Below, piece after piece: positions 8,008 through 16,809 of a stretch of DNA of 64,000 bases (positions are counted from its first letter, which is position 1; each line of letters begins with the position of its first letter). The DNA comes from Dehalococcoidia bacterium (lineage in GTDB: Bacteria; Chloroflexota; Dehalococcoidia; SpSt-223). The position numbers and the translations under genes are program-made. The stretch lies in contig JANWZD010000009.1 of the NCBI GenBank assembly GCA_025054935.1, positions 62,001-126,000 of the forward strand. Reading direction: 5' to 3'. The notes below the pieces were generated by a model. The model was not told the origin of the DNA and ran no database searches. It saw nothing but the letters and a program-made list of their open reading frames with translations.

Positions 8008-9137
8008 TCGAGCCCGGCCTGCAGATCGTCGCCCACGACACTGCCGACGGCGTCGACGTCGCCGTCAACATGGGGCCGCAGCACCCGAGCACCCACGGCG
8101 TCTTCCGGATGCTGCTGCGCGTCGACGGCGAGCGGATCACGGGCGTCGAGCCGTTCATCGGCTATCTCCACCGCGGCAGCGAAAAGCTGTGCGAGGTCGA
8201 GACCTACCGCCAGATTATTCCTCTCTTCGACCGGCTGGACTACCTCTCAGCGTTTAACAACGAACTGGCCTTCGTGATGGCGGTCGAAAAGCTGCTCGGC
8301 ACGACGGTCCCGGAGCGCGCCGAGTACGTCCGCATCATCCTCTGCGAACTGAACCGGATCGCCTCGCACTTTATGTTCTTCGGGGCGTTCGGCATCGACG
8401 CCGGCGCGATGACCCCCTTCATGTTCGGCTTCCGCGAGCGCGAGCGCATCCAGCAGCTGTTTGAGAGCGTCTCCGGCGCCCGGATGATGCACAACTATTT
8501 CCGTCCGGGCGGGCTGAACATGGATGTGCCGGACGATTTCGTCGACAATGTGCGCGCGCTGCTCCCCGTGCTCAAGCGCGGCCTCGACGACGCCAACCGC
8601 CTGCTCACCGGCAACGAGATCTTTATCGCCCGCACCAAGGGCATCGGCATCATCAGCGCCGAGGACGCGATCGCCTGGAGCCTCTCCGGTCCGATGCTGC
8701 GCGCTTCGGGCGTGGCGGTCGATGTCCGGCGCGACGAGCCCTACTCGCTCTACGACCGGTTTGACTTCGCCATCCCTGTTGGCGATGTCGGCGACTGCTA
8801 CGACCGCTACCTCGTTCGAATGGCCGAAATCGAGCAGTCAATCCGTATCGTTGAGCAGGCAATCGCTGACTTTCCGGGCGGTCCCTATCTGGGCAGCGTC
8901 CCGAAGCTGATCCGGCCGCCGGCTGGCGAGTGCTATGTCCGCACCGAAAACCCGCGCGGCGAACTCGGCGTCTATCTTGTCTCAACCGGCGAGCGCCGTC
9001 CCTACCGCGTCAAGGTGCGCGGTCCTTCCTTCGTCAACTTGAGCGCGATCCAGCAGCTGCTGGTCGGCAGCTACCTTGCCGATGCCGTGCTCATCCTCGG
9101 CTCGATCGACATCGTTCTCGGCGAGGTCGACCGGTGA
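8004..9137 (+). CDS. nuoD: NADH-quinone oxidoreductase subunit D
   Basis: A 377-residue 49-kDa subunit related to [NiFe]-hydrogenase large subunits. It forms the quinone pocket with NuoB. Diagnostic blocks: MGPQHPSTHGVFRMLL near residue 24, EPFIGYLHRGSEKLCE, the FIARTKGIGIISAEDA region and the C-terminal SIDIVLGEVDR, where the Asp terminates the fold. It is coupled on both sides by GTGA overlaps. No nuoE, nuoF or nuoG follows. The next gene is nuoH. Confidence 0.96.
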   Translation: MIEPGLQIVAHDTADGVDVAVNMGPQHPSTHGVFRMLLRVDGERITGVEPFIGYLHRGSEKLCEVETYRQIIPLFDRLDYLSAFNNELAFVMAVEKLLGTTVPERAEYVRIILCELNRIASHFMFFGAFGIDAGAMTPFMFGFRERERIQQLFESVSGARMMHNYFRPGGLNMDVPDDFVDNVRALLPVLKRGLDDANRLLTGNEIFIARTKGIGIISAEDAIAWSLSGPMLRASGVAVDVRRDEPYSLYDRFDFAIPVGDVGDCYDRYLVRMAEIEQSIRIVEQAIADFPGGPYLGSVPKLIRPPAGECYVRTENPRGELGVYLVSTGERRPYRVKVRGPSFVNLSAIQQLLVGSYLADAVLILGSIDIVLGEVDR

Positions 9138-10270
9138 TTGGAGAGGTGGTCCGAGCGGCGATCGGCGTCTTCGTCGTCTTCAATGTCGTAGCGATCTCGG
9201 TGCTCGTGCTGGTCCTCCTCGAGCGCAAGTTCCTCGGCCGGCTGCAGCAGCGCTTCGGCCCGACGCGCGTTGGTCCGCACGGCATTCTCCAGACCGTCGC
9301 CGATGCGCTGAAGCTGCTCTTGAAAGAAGACTTCACTCCGGCGCGCGCCGACCGCCTCCTGTTTCAAGCGGCGCCGTTCCTTGTCATCGTCCCGATCTTT
9401 CTCCCGTTCGTCGCGATCCCCTTCGCGCCCGGCCTTGTCGTTCGCAGTCTCGAGTTCGGCCTGCTCTATGTCGTCGCGATGCCGGTTGTGAGCGCGCTCG
9501 GCTTCTTCCTGGCCGGCTGGGCCTCCGACAACAAGTACGCGCTCATCGGCGCGGTGCGCTACGCGGCGGTGCTCGTCTCCTACGAGCTGCCGATGCTGAT
9601 TGGTGTCATCGGCGTCGTGATGGTGACGGGCACGCTCAACCTCGTCGAGATTGTCGAACAGCAGGCGGCGTGGCCGCTCCTCTTCGCGCAGCTGCCCGCC
9701 TTTCTCCTCTTCCTGATCGGCGGCATGACCGAGGGGAACCGGACCCCGTTCGACATCGCGATCGCGGAGTCGGAGGTGGTTGGCGGGCCGTTCGTCGAGT
9801 ACAGCGGGATGCGCTGGTCGATCTTCTACCTCGCCGAGTACGCCAGCATCTTCGCGACTGCCGCCCTGACGACGCTCCTCTTTCTCGGCGGCTGGCACGG
9901 GCCGCTGCTGCCGCCGCTCGCCTGGTTCCTCATCAAGACCTCTGCCGTCGTCATCATCATCTTCTGGATGCGGGGCACGATGCCGCGCCTGCGCATTGAT
10001 CAGCTGATGAGCCTCGCTTGGAAAGGCTTGATCCCGGTCGCGTTCCTGAACCTCGTGGTGACCGGGGTCGCCGTGCTTGTCGGCGGTCCCGGCCCCGGTT
10101 CGCCGCTCGTCATCCTCGGCGGTCTCGCGACCACTGCGGTCGCGCTCGCCGCGTTCACCGCCGCGCTCCGCCCACAAAGGAGGTCCGATGTTCGGCTCGG
10201 GACTGCTGCTTGGCCTCGCGACGACCTTGCGAACCGCCCTCCGGCGGCCCGTCACTATTCAATACCCTGA
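9134..10270 (+). CDS. nuoH: NADH-quinone oxidoreductase subunit H
   Basis: A 378-residue membrane subunit linking the quinone site to the proton pumps. Signatures: LERKFLGRLQQRFGPTRVGP near residue 30, the DNKYALIGAVRYAAVLVSYE loop, GMTEGNRTPFDIAIAESEVV and a late RGTMPRLRIDQLM segment. After the last expected helix the frame continues through an extra hydrophobic stretch and a charged tail, and runs 83 bp into nuoI. That is a much longer overlap than elsewhere in this operon, and the tail has no family match that I recognise. The GTG start overlaps the nuoD stop. Confidence 0.94.
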   Translation: MIGEVVRAAIGVFVVFNVVAISVLVLVLLERKFLGRLQQRFGPTRVGPHGILQTVADALKLLLKEDFTPARADRLLFQAAPFLVIVPIFLPFVAIPFAPGLVVRSLEFGLLYVVAMPVVSALGFFLAGWASDNKYALIGAVRYAAVLVSYELPMLIGVIGVVMVTGTLNLVEIVEQQAAWPLLFAQLPAFLLFLIGGMTEGNRTPFDIAIAESEVVGGPFVEYSGMRWSIFYLAEYASIFATAALTTLLFLGGWHGPLLPPLAWFLIKTSAVVIIIFWMRGTMPRLRIDQLMSLAWKGLIPVAFLNLVVTGVAVLVGGPGPGSPLVILGGLATTAVALAAFTAALRPQRRSDVRLGTAAWPRDDLANRPPAARHYSIP

Positions 10271-10679
10271 GGAACGGCGGGAACTGTCGCCGCGCACGCA
10301 CGGCGCGCCCGGCCTGATCTGGGACAACGAGGCGGATGAGCCGAAATGCACCGGCTGCGGCCTCTGCATGCGCGAATGCCCGGTCGGCGTCATCCATCTC
10401 ACCTCGGTCAACAACCCGAAGTTCAAGCGGGGCAGCACGCGCAAGCGCATCGTCGAAGATTTCACGATCGACCTCTACCGCTGCATCTACTGCGCCATCT
10501 GCGTCGATGTCTGCCCGTTCGAGGCGATCGAGATGACCCCGGTCTTCGAACTGGCGCGCTACAACAAAGGCCAAGTGGTCGCCTCGTTCGACGACCTAGT
10601 CGAATTCACCGGCACGCGCCGTCCGGATAGCACGTGGTCGCCCCATGCCGCGCCGGCCCCCGTCGGAGCGAAGGAGTGA
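10188..10679 (+). CDS. nuoI: NADH-quinone oxidoreductase subunit I
   Basis: A 163-residue ferredoxin-like subunit carrying clusters N6a and N6b. Two [4Fe-4S] motifs are intact: CTGCGLCMRECPVGVI and CIYCAICVDVCPFEAIEM. The ATG is fixed by a near-perfect AAGGAGGT ribosome site five bases upstream, although it lies 83 bp inside nuoH. A 66-bp gap separates it from nuoJ, the only real gap in the operon. Confidence 0.95.
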   Translation: MFGSGLLLGLATTLRTALRRPVTIQYPEERRELSPRTHGAPGLIWDNEADEPKCTGCGLCMRECPVGVIHLTSVNNPKFKRGSTRKRIVEDFTIDLYRCIYCAICVDVCPFEAIEMTPVFELARYNKGQVVASFDDLVEFTGTRRPDSTWSPHAAPAPVGAKE

Positions 10680-10745
10680 GCGCGCCCGTTCCTGCGCTGC
10701 GGCCGCGGGCATGGACGGGATGAGGGACGATGAGGGGGTGACGGC

Positions 10746-11249
10746 GTGACCACCGACGGGGTGCTTGTCGCCTTCGGCATTGTGGCGGCGGTGGCGATCG
10801 TCGCCAGTCTCGGCGTTGTCCTTGCCCGCAATGTCGTCCACGCCGCCGTCAGTCTGATCGTCTCGCTGATGGCGGTGGCGGGCGTCTACGTGCTGCTGCT
10901 GGCGGACTTTCTCGCGCTGGCGCAGGTGCTGATCTACGGCGGGGCGGTGACGATCCTGCTGCTGTTCGCGCTGATGCTCTACCGCACGGGCCGCGACCCC
11001 GGGCTGGACAACCGCCAGCGGCCACTGGCGGCCGTCGCCGCGCTGGCGGTGGCGGCGTTCCTCGGCTGGGCGATCGTCGCGACGGGCTGGCCCGCTATCC
11101 CCGACGCAGGGCTGCAGCGCATCGACCTGCCCGTTCTCGGGACGGCCTTGTTCACCACCTGGGCGCTGCCGTTCGAGGTCGTCTCGCTTGTCCTGCTGGT
11201 GGCGCTCATCGGCGCGGCGATCCTTTCGCGGTCAGGAGACGCCCCGTGA
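10746..11249 (+). CDS. nuoJ: NADH-quinone oxidoreductase subunit J
   Basis: A 167-residue membrane subunit with five hydrophobic helices. The GVVLARNVVHAAVSLIVSL and DFLALAQVLIYGGAVTILLL helices are typical of NuoJ, the latter including the pi-bulge helix involved in coupling. GTG start; the stop overlaps the nuoK GTG. Confidence 0.92.
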   Translation: MTTDGVLVAFGIVAAVAIVASLGVVLARNVVHAAVSLIVSLMAVAGVYVLLLADFLALAQVLIYGGAVTILLLFALMLYRTGRDPGLDNRQRPLAAVAALAVAAFLGWAIVATGWPAIPDAGLQRIDLPVLGTALFTTWALPFEVVSLVLLVALIGAAILSRSGDAP

Positions 11250-11548
11250 TCCCGGTCGAGGCGGTCGCGGGCCTGAGCGCCGTCCTTTTCGCGATCGGCC
11301 TGTACGGCGTCCTCGCCCGCCGGAATGCGGTGCTCATCCTCCTTGCCGTCGAGGTGATGCTCAACGCCGTCGCGCTCAACTTTGTCGCCTTCGGCGCCTT
11401 CCGCGGCGACCTGACCGGCCAAGTGGTGGCGATCTTCATCATCTGCGTCGCCGCCGCCGAGATCGGGCTGGCGCTCGGCATCCTCCTTCGGCTCCACCGC
11501 AACCGCCAGACAGTCGATGTCGACCAGTTGGACGAACTGAAATGGTGA
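11246..11548 (+). CDS. nuoK: NADH-quinone oxidoreductase subunit K
   Basis: A 100-residue MrpC-like subunit with three transmembrane helices. The two buried acidic residues of the proton path are present (VEVMLNAVALNF and the later AAAEIGLALGI). The GTG start overlaps nuoJ. The end overlaps nuoL by 7 bp. Confidence 0.94.
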   Translation: MIPVEAVAGLSAVLFAIGLYGVLARRNAVLILLAVEVMLNAVALNFVAFGAFRGDLTGQVVAIFIICVAAAEIGLALGILLRLHRNRQTVDVDQLDELKW

Positions 11549-13431
11549 CCACCGCGTGGGCCTGGCTGCTGCCGGCGCTGCCGCTGCTCGCCTTCGCCCT
11601 GATTGCGGCGGCGGGCCGGCGGCTGCCCGGCCAAGGCGCGGGGGGCGCCATCCTGCTCACCGGGGGGGGGGCAGCGCTCTGGCTCCCGCTGCTCGGCGCG
11701 CTCTTTGCCGACGGTCCCCGCCTCTATCGCCCGGTCTGGTTTTCCATCGGCGACGATGCCTTTCACGTCCCCTATATCGTCGACCCGCTCGCGGCGCTCG
11801 TTCTCGGCGTCGTCCTGCTCTGCTCGACGCTGATCCAAGTCTACTCGCTCGGCTACATGGCGGGCGAGGCGCGCTTCGGCTGGTTCTTCGCTGTCGTCGC
11901 CCTCTTCACCGCCGCCATGCTCGGCCTCGTGCTCTCGGCGAGCCTGCTGACGCTCTACGTCTGCTGGGAACTGGTCGGGCTCTGCTCCTACCTCTTGATC
12001 GGCTTCTGGTTCGACCGCCCAGCGGCAGTTGAGGCGGCGAAAAAGGCGTTCATCACGACCCGCGTCGGCGATGTCGGCCTCTTGATCGGCATCCTCCTCC
12101 TCTTCCGGGCGACCGGCACCTTCGACATCCCGGAGATCATCGCGGCGGCGCAGCGGGGAGCGATCGACGACGGCCTCCTGACTGCGGCAGTGCTGCTGAT
12201 GCTGCTCGGCGCGTTCGGCAAGTCCGGCCAGTTTCCACTCCACGTTTGGCTGCCGGACGCGATGGAAGGTCCGACGCCGGTCTCGGCACTTATCCACGCC
12301 GCGACGATGGTGACCGCCGGCGTCTATCTCGTCGCCCGCCTCTTCCCGCTGTTCGAGGCCGCGCCAGCGGCACTCGCCGTCGTCGCCACGGTCGGTCTTC
12401 TCAGCGCCGCCGGCGCCGCCCTGCTCGCGCTCGTCCAGACCGATATCAAGCGCATCCTCGCCTACTCGACGATCTCACAGCTCGGGCTGATGTTCCTCGC
12501 GCTGGGGGTCGGCGCGCTTCCTGCCGCGATCTTCCACCTAACGACCCACGCCGCCTTCAAGGCGCTGCTGTTTCTCGCCGCCGGGTCAGTTATCCACGGC
12601 ACGGGGCGCCAGAGCCTCGACCAAGTGGGCGGGCTGCGGCGCCTCCTGCCGGTAACGGCGCTGACAATGCTCGTCGGCGCGGCGGCGCTCGCCGGCATCC
12701 CCCTCACCAGCGGCTACTTTTCGAAGGACGAGATCCTGCTCGGCCTCCTCGACCGCAGCGCGCTTCTCTTCCTCGCCGCTCTCGCCGTCTCGCTGCTCAC
12801 CGCCTTCTACACCTTCCGTCTCTGGTTCCGTGTCTTTCTTGGCCCCGACCGAAGCCATGGCCACGCCCACGAGTCGCCTGCCGTGATGCTCGTGCCGCTC
12901 GCCGCCTTCGCCGTGCCGGCGCTGCTGCTCGGCGGGCTGCTCTACGTTCCCTTCGGTCCCGCGGCGAACGTGATTGCCTTCCTCAGCGGCGAGACCGGCC
13001 ATCCGCCGGCGCAGTACGCCGCTGTCGGCAGCTACTATCACGCCCACCATAAAGAGGCGCCGAATGTGCTGGTGCTCGGCGCGTCGGCGGCGGCTGCCCT
13101 TGCCGGGCTTGGCGCGGCCTGGGCGCTCTACCGGCGCGGCGCCCCGCTCGGCCGCCGGCTGCCGGGCGCGGCGCTGCTCGAGCGCGGTTTCTACGTCGAC
13201 GCGTTCTACGGCTGGCTGACGTCGCAGGTCGTGCTGCCGCTTTCGGCTTTCCTTGCCTGGTTCGACCGGCGCTGGGTGAACGACGCCGGAGTGAACGGCA
13301 CGGGCCGCCTGCCGGCGGTTGTCGGCGGCGCGCTGCGGCTCCTCCAGACCGGCAACCTCTCGAACTACGCCCTCGCAATCGTCGCCGGCCTCGCGCTCCT
13401 CGCGGCGGTCGCGCTCGGGACGGGGCGCTGA
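11542..13431 (+). CDS. nuoL: NADH-quinone oxidoreductase subunit L
   Basis: A 629-residue antiporter-like proton-pumping subunit with about sixteen membrane helices. Recognisable blocks: WELVGLCSYLLIGFW with the conserved Glu, FGKSGQFPLHVWLPDAMEGP with the conserved Lys, ALIHAATMVTAGVYLVAR, and KRILAYSTISQLGLM. The C-terminal part would form the lateral helix and its anchor. The ATG at 11542 overlaps nuoK by 7 bp. Length fits the family. Confidence 0.95.
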   Translation: MVTTAWAWLLPALPLLAFALIAAAGRRLPGQGAGGAILLTGGGAALWLPLLGALFADGPRLYRPVWFSIGDDAFHVPYIVDPLAALVLGVVLLCSTLIQVYSLGYMAGEARFGWFFAVVALFTAAMLGLVLSASLLTLYVCWELVGLCSYLLIGFWFDRPAAVEAAKKAFITTRVGDVGLLIGILLLFRATGTFDIPEIIAAAQRGAIDDGLLTAAVLLMLLGAFGKSGQFPLHVWLPDAMEGPTPVSALIHAATMVTAGVYLVARLFPLFEAAPAALAVVATVGLLSAAGAALLALVQTDIKRILAYSTISQLGLMFLALGVGALPAAIFHLTTHAAFKALLFLAAGSVIHGTGRQSLDQVGGLRRLLPVTALTMLVGAAALAGIPLTSGYFSKDEILLGLLDRSALLFLAALAVSLLTAFYTFRLWFRVFLGPDRSHGHAHESPAVMLVPLAAFAVPALLLGGLLYVPFGPAANVIAFLSGETGHPPAQYAAVGSYYHAHHKEAPNVLVLGASAAAALAGLGAAWALYRRGAPLGRRLPGAALLERGFYVDAFYGWLTSQVVLPLSAFLAWFDRRWVNDAGVNGTGRLPAVVGGALRLLQTGNLSNYALAIVAGLALLAAVALGTGR

Positions 13432-13432
13432 C

Positions 13433-14905
13433 GTGGCCATTCCGCTGCTCTCGCTGATGACGCTGACGCCGCTCGCCGGTGCGCTCGTCCTGTTCGCGGT
13501 GCCCAGGGAGCGTCACGGCCTGATCCGCGCCGTCGCGCTCGTTGCCGCCGGCATCTCCGCTGCCGCCGCCGCCGCGGTCTTTCTCGGCTACGACAGCAGC
13601 CGGGCCGGGTTCCAGTTCGTCGAGCGGCTGCCGTGGCTGCCGCAGCTCGGCATCGACTACGCTCTCGCCGTCGACGGATCGTCGGCCGTGATGGTGCTCC
13701 TGACCGGCGTCGTCATTGTCACCGGCGTTCTCGTCTCCTGGCGGATCGACTACCGGCCGAAGGACTTCTTCGCTCTCCTCCTGATCCTTGTCGCCGGTGT
13801 CTACGGCGTCTTCTGCTCGACCGACCTGTTCTTCTTTTTCTTCTGGTACGAGGTGGCGGTGCTGCCGATGTACCTGCTGATCGCCGTCTGGGGCAGCACG
13901 AACAAGGAGTACGGCGCGCTCAAGCTGACGCTGATGCTCGTCGCCGGCTCGATCCTGATCTGGGTCGGACTGCTGATCGTCTACGCCGCCAGCGGGATCA
14001 ATTCGTTTGACCTCTTCCGGCTGCAGCAGGTTGCTTTCGACCCGACGACGCAGTCGATCGCCTTTCTGCTGTTCATGATCGGCTTTGGCGTGCTTGCCGG
14101 CATGTGGCCGCTCCATACCTGGTCGCCGGACGGCCATGTCGCCGCGCCGACGGCGGTCAGTATGCTCCACGCCGGCGTCCTGATGAAGCTGGGCGCGTTC
14201 GGCATCCTGCGCATCGCGATGACGCTGCTGCCCGAGGGCGCGCGGGTCTGGCTGCCGGCACTGCTCGTGCTGGCGACGGTGAACGTGATCTACGGGGCGC
14301 TCAGCGCGATGGCCCAGCGCGACCTCAAGTACGTCGTCGGCTACTCCTCGGTGTCGCACATGGGCTACGTCCTGATGGGCCTCGCCTCGCTCTCGCTTGT
14401 CGGCACGACCGGCGCCGTGCTCCAGATGTTCTCGCACGGCATCATGACGGCGCTCTTCTTCGCAATGGTCGGCGTCATCTACGACCAAGCGCACACCCGC
14501 GATATCCGCGCCTTCGGCGGGCTGATCCGGACGATGCCGGCGGTGAGCATCCTGTTCATCCTCGCCGGGCTTGCCTCGCTCGGGCTGCCGGGGCTGTCCG
14601 GGTTTGTTGCCGAGGTCCTCGTCTTCAGCGGCCTCGCCCAAGCGCAGGGCTGGCTGTTCGTCGCCCTCGCTGTCGTCGGCGTCGCCATCACCGCGACCTA
14701 CATCTTGCGGCTGATCGCCCGCGTCTTCTTCGGCCCGCCGCGCGGCACGTCGCCGGCCCTCCAGGAGGGCTCGCGCCTCGATGTGGCCGCCGGCGCCGCC
14801 CTCGCCTTCTTCCTGATTGCGGTCGGACTTTATCCGGCGCCGCTGCTGACCCCGATCGTCAGCAGCGTCCTGCCGATCGTGCGGCGCTTGGGCGGCGTCG
14901 AATGA
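13433..14905 (+). CDS. nuoM: NADH-quinone oxidoreductase subunit M
   Basis: A 490-residue antiporter-like subunit. Signatures: FWYEVAVLPMYLLIAVWG with the conserved Glu, GMWPLHTWSPDGHVAAPTA (the Lys usual in this loop is replaced; the H-T-W-x-P-D core is kept), SMLHAGVLMKLGAFGILR and DLKYVVGYSSVSHMGYV. The GTG at 13433 starts one base after the nuoL stop. The end overlaps nuoN by ATGA. Confidence 0.95.
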   Translation: MAIPLLSLMTLTPLAGALVLFAVPRERHGLIRAVALVAAGISAAAAAAVFLGYDSSRAGFQFVERLPWLPQLGIDYALAVDGSSAVMVLLTGVVIVTGVLVSWRIDYRPKDFFALLLILVAGVYGVFCSTDLFFFFFWYEVAVLPMYLLIAVWGSTNKEYGALKLTLMLVAGSILIWVGLLIVYAASGINSFDLFRLQQVAFDPTTQSIAFLLFMIGFGVLAGMWPLHTWSPDGHVAAPTAVSMLHAGVLMKLGAFGILRIAMTLLPEGARVWLPALLVLATVNVIYGALSAMAQRDLKYVVGYSSVSHMGYVLMGLASLSLVGTTGAVLQMFSHGIMTALFFAMVGVIYDQAHTRDIRAFGGLIRTMPAVSILFILAGLASLGLPGLSGFVAEVLVFSGLAQAQGWLFVALAVVGVAITATYILRLIARVFFGPPRGTSPALQEGSRLDVAAGAALAFFLIAVGLYPAPLLTPIVSSVLPIVRRLGGVE

Positions 14906-16326
14906 ACGGGCTGCTCCTCCTGCTTCCCGAGCTGCTGATCGGCGCGCTCGCGTTCCTCGTCTTCAGCGCCGATCTCCTGCTTCCCTCCCGGCGCGCTCCG
15001 CTCGTCGGCTGGATCGCTGCGGTCGGGATGCTTGCGCTCGCGCTCTTCTGCGCCGCTTGGTGGGGCGTCAGCGGGAGGGTCGGCGACCTCTACGTCGTCG
15101 ACCGCTTCGCTGTGCTCTTCAAAGTGCTGGCGCTGCTGATGGGCGCGGCGGTCGTCCTGATGTCGGTCGACTATGCCCGCCGGCGGCTGCCGGGGGCGGG
15201 GGAGTATTACGGGCTGATCGTCTTCGCCGTGCTCGGCATCGTCATCATGACCGGCGCGACCGAGCTGCTGACAGCCTATATCGGCCTCGAACTGCTGAAC
15301 TTCAGCCTCTACGTGCTTGTCAGCTACCGCAAGTGGAACCCGAAGTCGAACGAGGCGGGCACGAAGTACATCCTGCTTGGCGCCCTCTCGTCGGCGGTGC
15401 TGCTCTACGGGCTGAGCCTGCTCTATGGGATTGCGGGCACGACCAGCTACGGCGGGATCGCCGCCGCTCTTGCCGGCAGTTCGCCCTCGCCGGCGCTGAA
15501 CGCCGCGCTCGTGCTGACGTTGGGCGGGCTCGGCTTCAAGGTCGCCGCTGTCCCCTTCCACATGTGGGCGCCGGACGCCTACGAGGGCGCGCCGACGCCG
15601 ATCACGGCGTTCCTCGCTGTTGCCGCCAAGGCCGCCGGGTTCGGACTGCTCCTCCGGCTGGTTGCGGAAGCGCTGCTGCCGGCGCTGCCGCTCGTCGTCG
15701 CGCCGCTCGCCGCGATCGCAACCGCGACGATGATCCTCGGCAACACGGTCGCGATCCGCCAGCGCAACATCAAGCGGCTGCTCGCCTACTCGTCCATCGG
15801 CCAAGTCGGCTATCTGCTGGTCGGGCTGGCGGCGTTCGGCGCCGGCGCAGCCGAGGCGATCGTCGTTCATCTCGTCGGCTATGCGGCTGCCTCTTTCGCC
15901 GCCTTTCTCGTCGTCGTCATCGTCGAGAACCGGACGGGCGACGAAGAGATCGCGGACTACGCCGGTCTCGCCGAGCGCGCGCCGTTCGCCGCCTTTGCCC
16001 TCACCGCCGCCTTCTTCTCGCTGACGGGCCTGCCGCTGCTGGCCGGCTTCGTGACCAAATTCGCCCTCTTTCTTGCTGCCGCCCAAGCGGGCTGGACGTG
16101 GCTGGTCGCGATCGGCATCACGACGAGCGTTGTCTCGCTCTACTACTACCTGATGGTGATCCGGCAACTGTATGTCGTTCCGCCGGCTAAGGTGGGCGCG
16201 CTCGGCATGACCGCCGCCGAGCGGGGTCTGCTCGCTGTCCTTCTCGCTGCCACGATCGCGATCGGCGTCGTCCCCGCGCCGCTCTTCGCCGTCATCCAGA
16301 GCGCGGTCGCGCCGCTCTTCAGCTAG
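14902..16326 (+). CDS. nuoN: NADH-quinone oxidoreductase subunit N
   Basis: A 474-residue antiporter-like subunit, last gene of the nuo operon. Signatures: YIGLELLNFSLYVLVSYRK, GFKVAAVPFHMWAPDAYEGA, NIKRLLAYSSIGQVGYLL and GLPLLAGFVTKFALF. The ATG overlaps the nuoM stop. No strong terminator follows directly. A separate small gene with its own promoter begins about 130 bp downstream. Confidence 0.95.
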   Translation: MNGLLLLLPELLIGALAFLVFSADLLLPSRRAPLVGWIAAVGMLALALFCAAWWGVSGRVGDLYVVDRFAVLFKVLALLMGAAVVLMSVDYARRRLPGAGEYYGLIVFAVLGIVIMTGATELLTAYIGLELLNFSLYVLVSYRKWNPKSNEAGTKYILLGALSSAVLLYGLSLLYGIAGTTSYGGIAAALAGSSPSPALNAALVLTLGGLGFKVAAVPFHMWAPDAYEGAPTPITAFLAVAAKAAGFGLLLRLVAEALLPALPLVVAPLAAIATATMILGNTVAIRQRNIKRLLAYSSIGQVGYLLVGLAAFGAGAAEAIVVHLVGYAAASFAAFLVVVIVENRTGDEEIADYAGLAERAPFAAFALTAAFFSLTGLPLLAGFVTKFALFLAAAQAGWTWLVAIGITTSVVSLYYYLMVIRQLYVVPPAKVGALGMTAAERGLLAVLLAATIAIGVVPAPLFAVIQSAVAPLFS

Positions 16327-16378
16327 CCGCGCGCATCACAACTGTCCTTTCGATCAGGGGAAAACTGGCCAGAATGCC

Positions 16379-16408
16379 TTGCTCGCATGCGCATACCGAT
16401 CCGATACT
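16379..16408 (+). promoter_or_regulatory. Putative promoter of the small zinc-ribbon gene
   Basis: TTGCTC (16379-16384) and GATACT (16403-16408) are 18 bp apart in an AT-richer patch after nuoN. A second AT-rich hexamer, TATAAC at 16410, overlaps. The fit is moderate, but the position between the nuo operon and the small gene is sensible. Confidence 0.35.
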
Positions 16409-16456
16409 TTATAACGACGGCGGCAGAGCAGCGCCCGCCACGGAGGAGGGACGACG

Positions 16457-16603
16457 ATGTCCGAGAAGTTGATCTGCCCGAAATGCCATCGGCCGGTGAT
16501 GATCCGCTTCGATTGGCGAGCCATTCCCTACGTTCAGTGCGTGTGCGGCTACGCACGCTATAACGCGCGCGATCTCGCGGAACGGGAGAAAGTCGCCGTC
16601 TAG
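16457..16603 (+). CDS. 48-residue zinc-ribbon protein
   Basis: A very small gene with a strong GGAGGAGGG ribosome site 7 bp before the ATG. The protein begins MSEKLICPKCHRPVMIRF and carries a second Cys pair in VQCVCGYARY, giving a CxxC-x19-CxC ribbon that could bind one zinc. The C terminus is charged and helical. It stands alone between the nuo operon and the flagellar operon, and has its own putative promoter and a hairpin terminator. The function is unknown. Such ribbons act as nucleic-acid or protein adaptors. Confidence 0.7.
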   Translation: MSEKLICPKCHRPVMIRFDWRAIPYVQCVCGYARYNARDLAEREKVAV

Positions 16604-16624
16604 CTGAGTGTTCTCATCAGACTG

Positions 16625-16658
16625 AAGGGTGGAGCAGCACGCTGCACCCTTTTCTTTT
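16625..16658 (+). terminator. Rho-independent terminator after the zinc-ribbon gene
   Basis: AAGGGTG and CACCCTT form a perfect seven-pair stem, extended inward by three more pairs after one mismatch, and followed by TTTTCTTTTT. It lies 21 bp after the stop of the 48-residue gene and would insulate the flagellar operon downstream. Confidence 0.8.
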
Positions 16659-16796
16659 TGGCCACCGGGATCCCTGCTGCGTAGGGATTTCCTCTAGGAC
16701 CGCTTTGCCAGCGTCGGCCGAATCCCGGGACAGCCGGGACCTCGCTCCGGCCAATTTCCCGACGATCGGCTCTACTGAGTCTCCTGCGCCGCCGAC

Positions 16797-16802
16797 CATA
16801 CT
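16797..16802 (+). promoter_or_regulatory. Putative -10 element of the flagellar operon (leaderless arrangement)
   Basis: CATACT lies seven bases before a GTG at 16810 that is in frame with fliO, so transcription would begin at or within a base or two of the start codon. No ribosome site precedes that GTG. I see no convincing -35 or sigma28-type element. Confidence 0.3.
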
Positions 16803-16809
16803 GAGCGGC

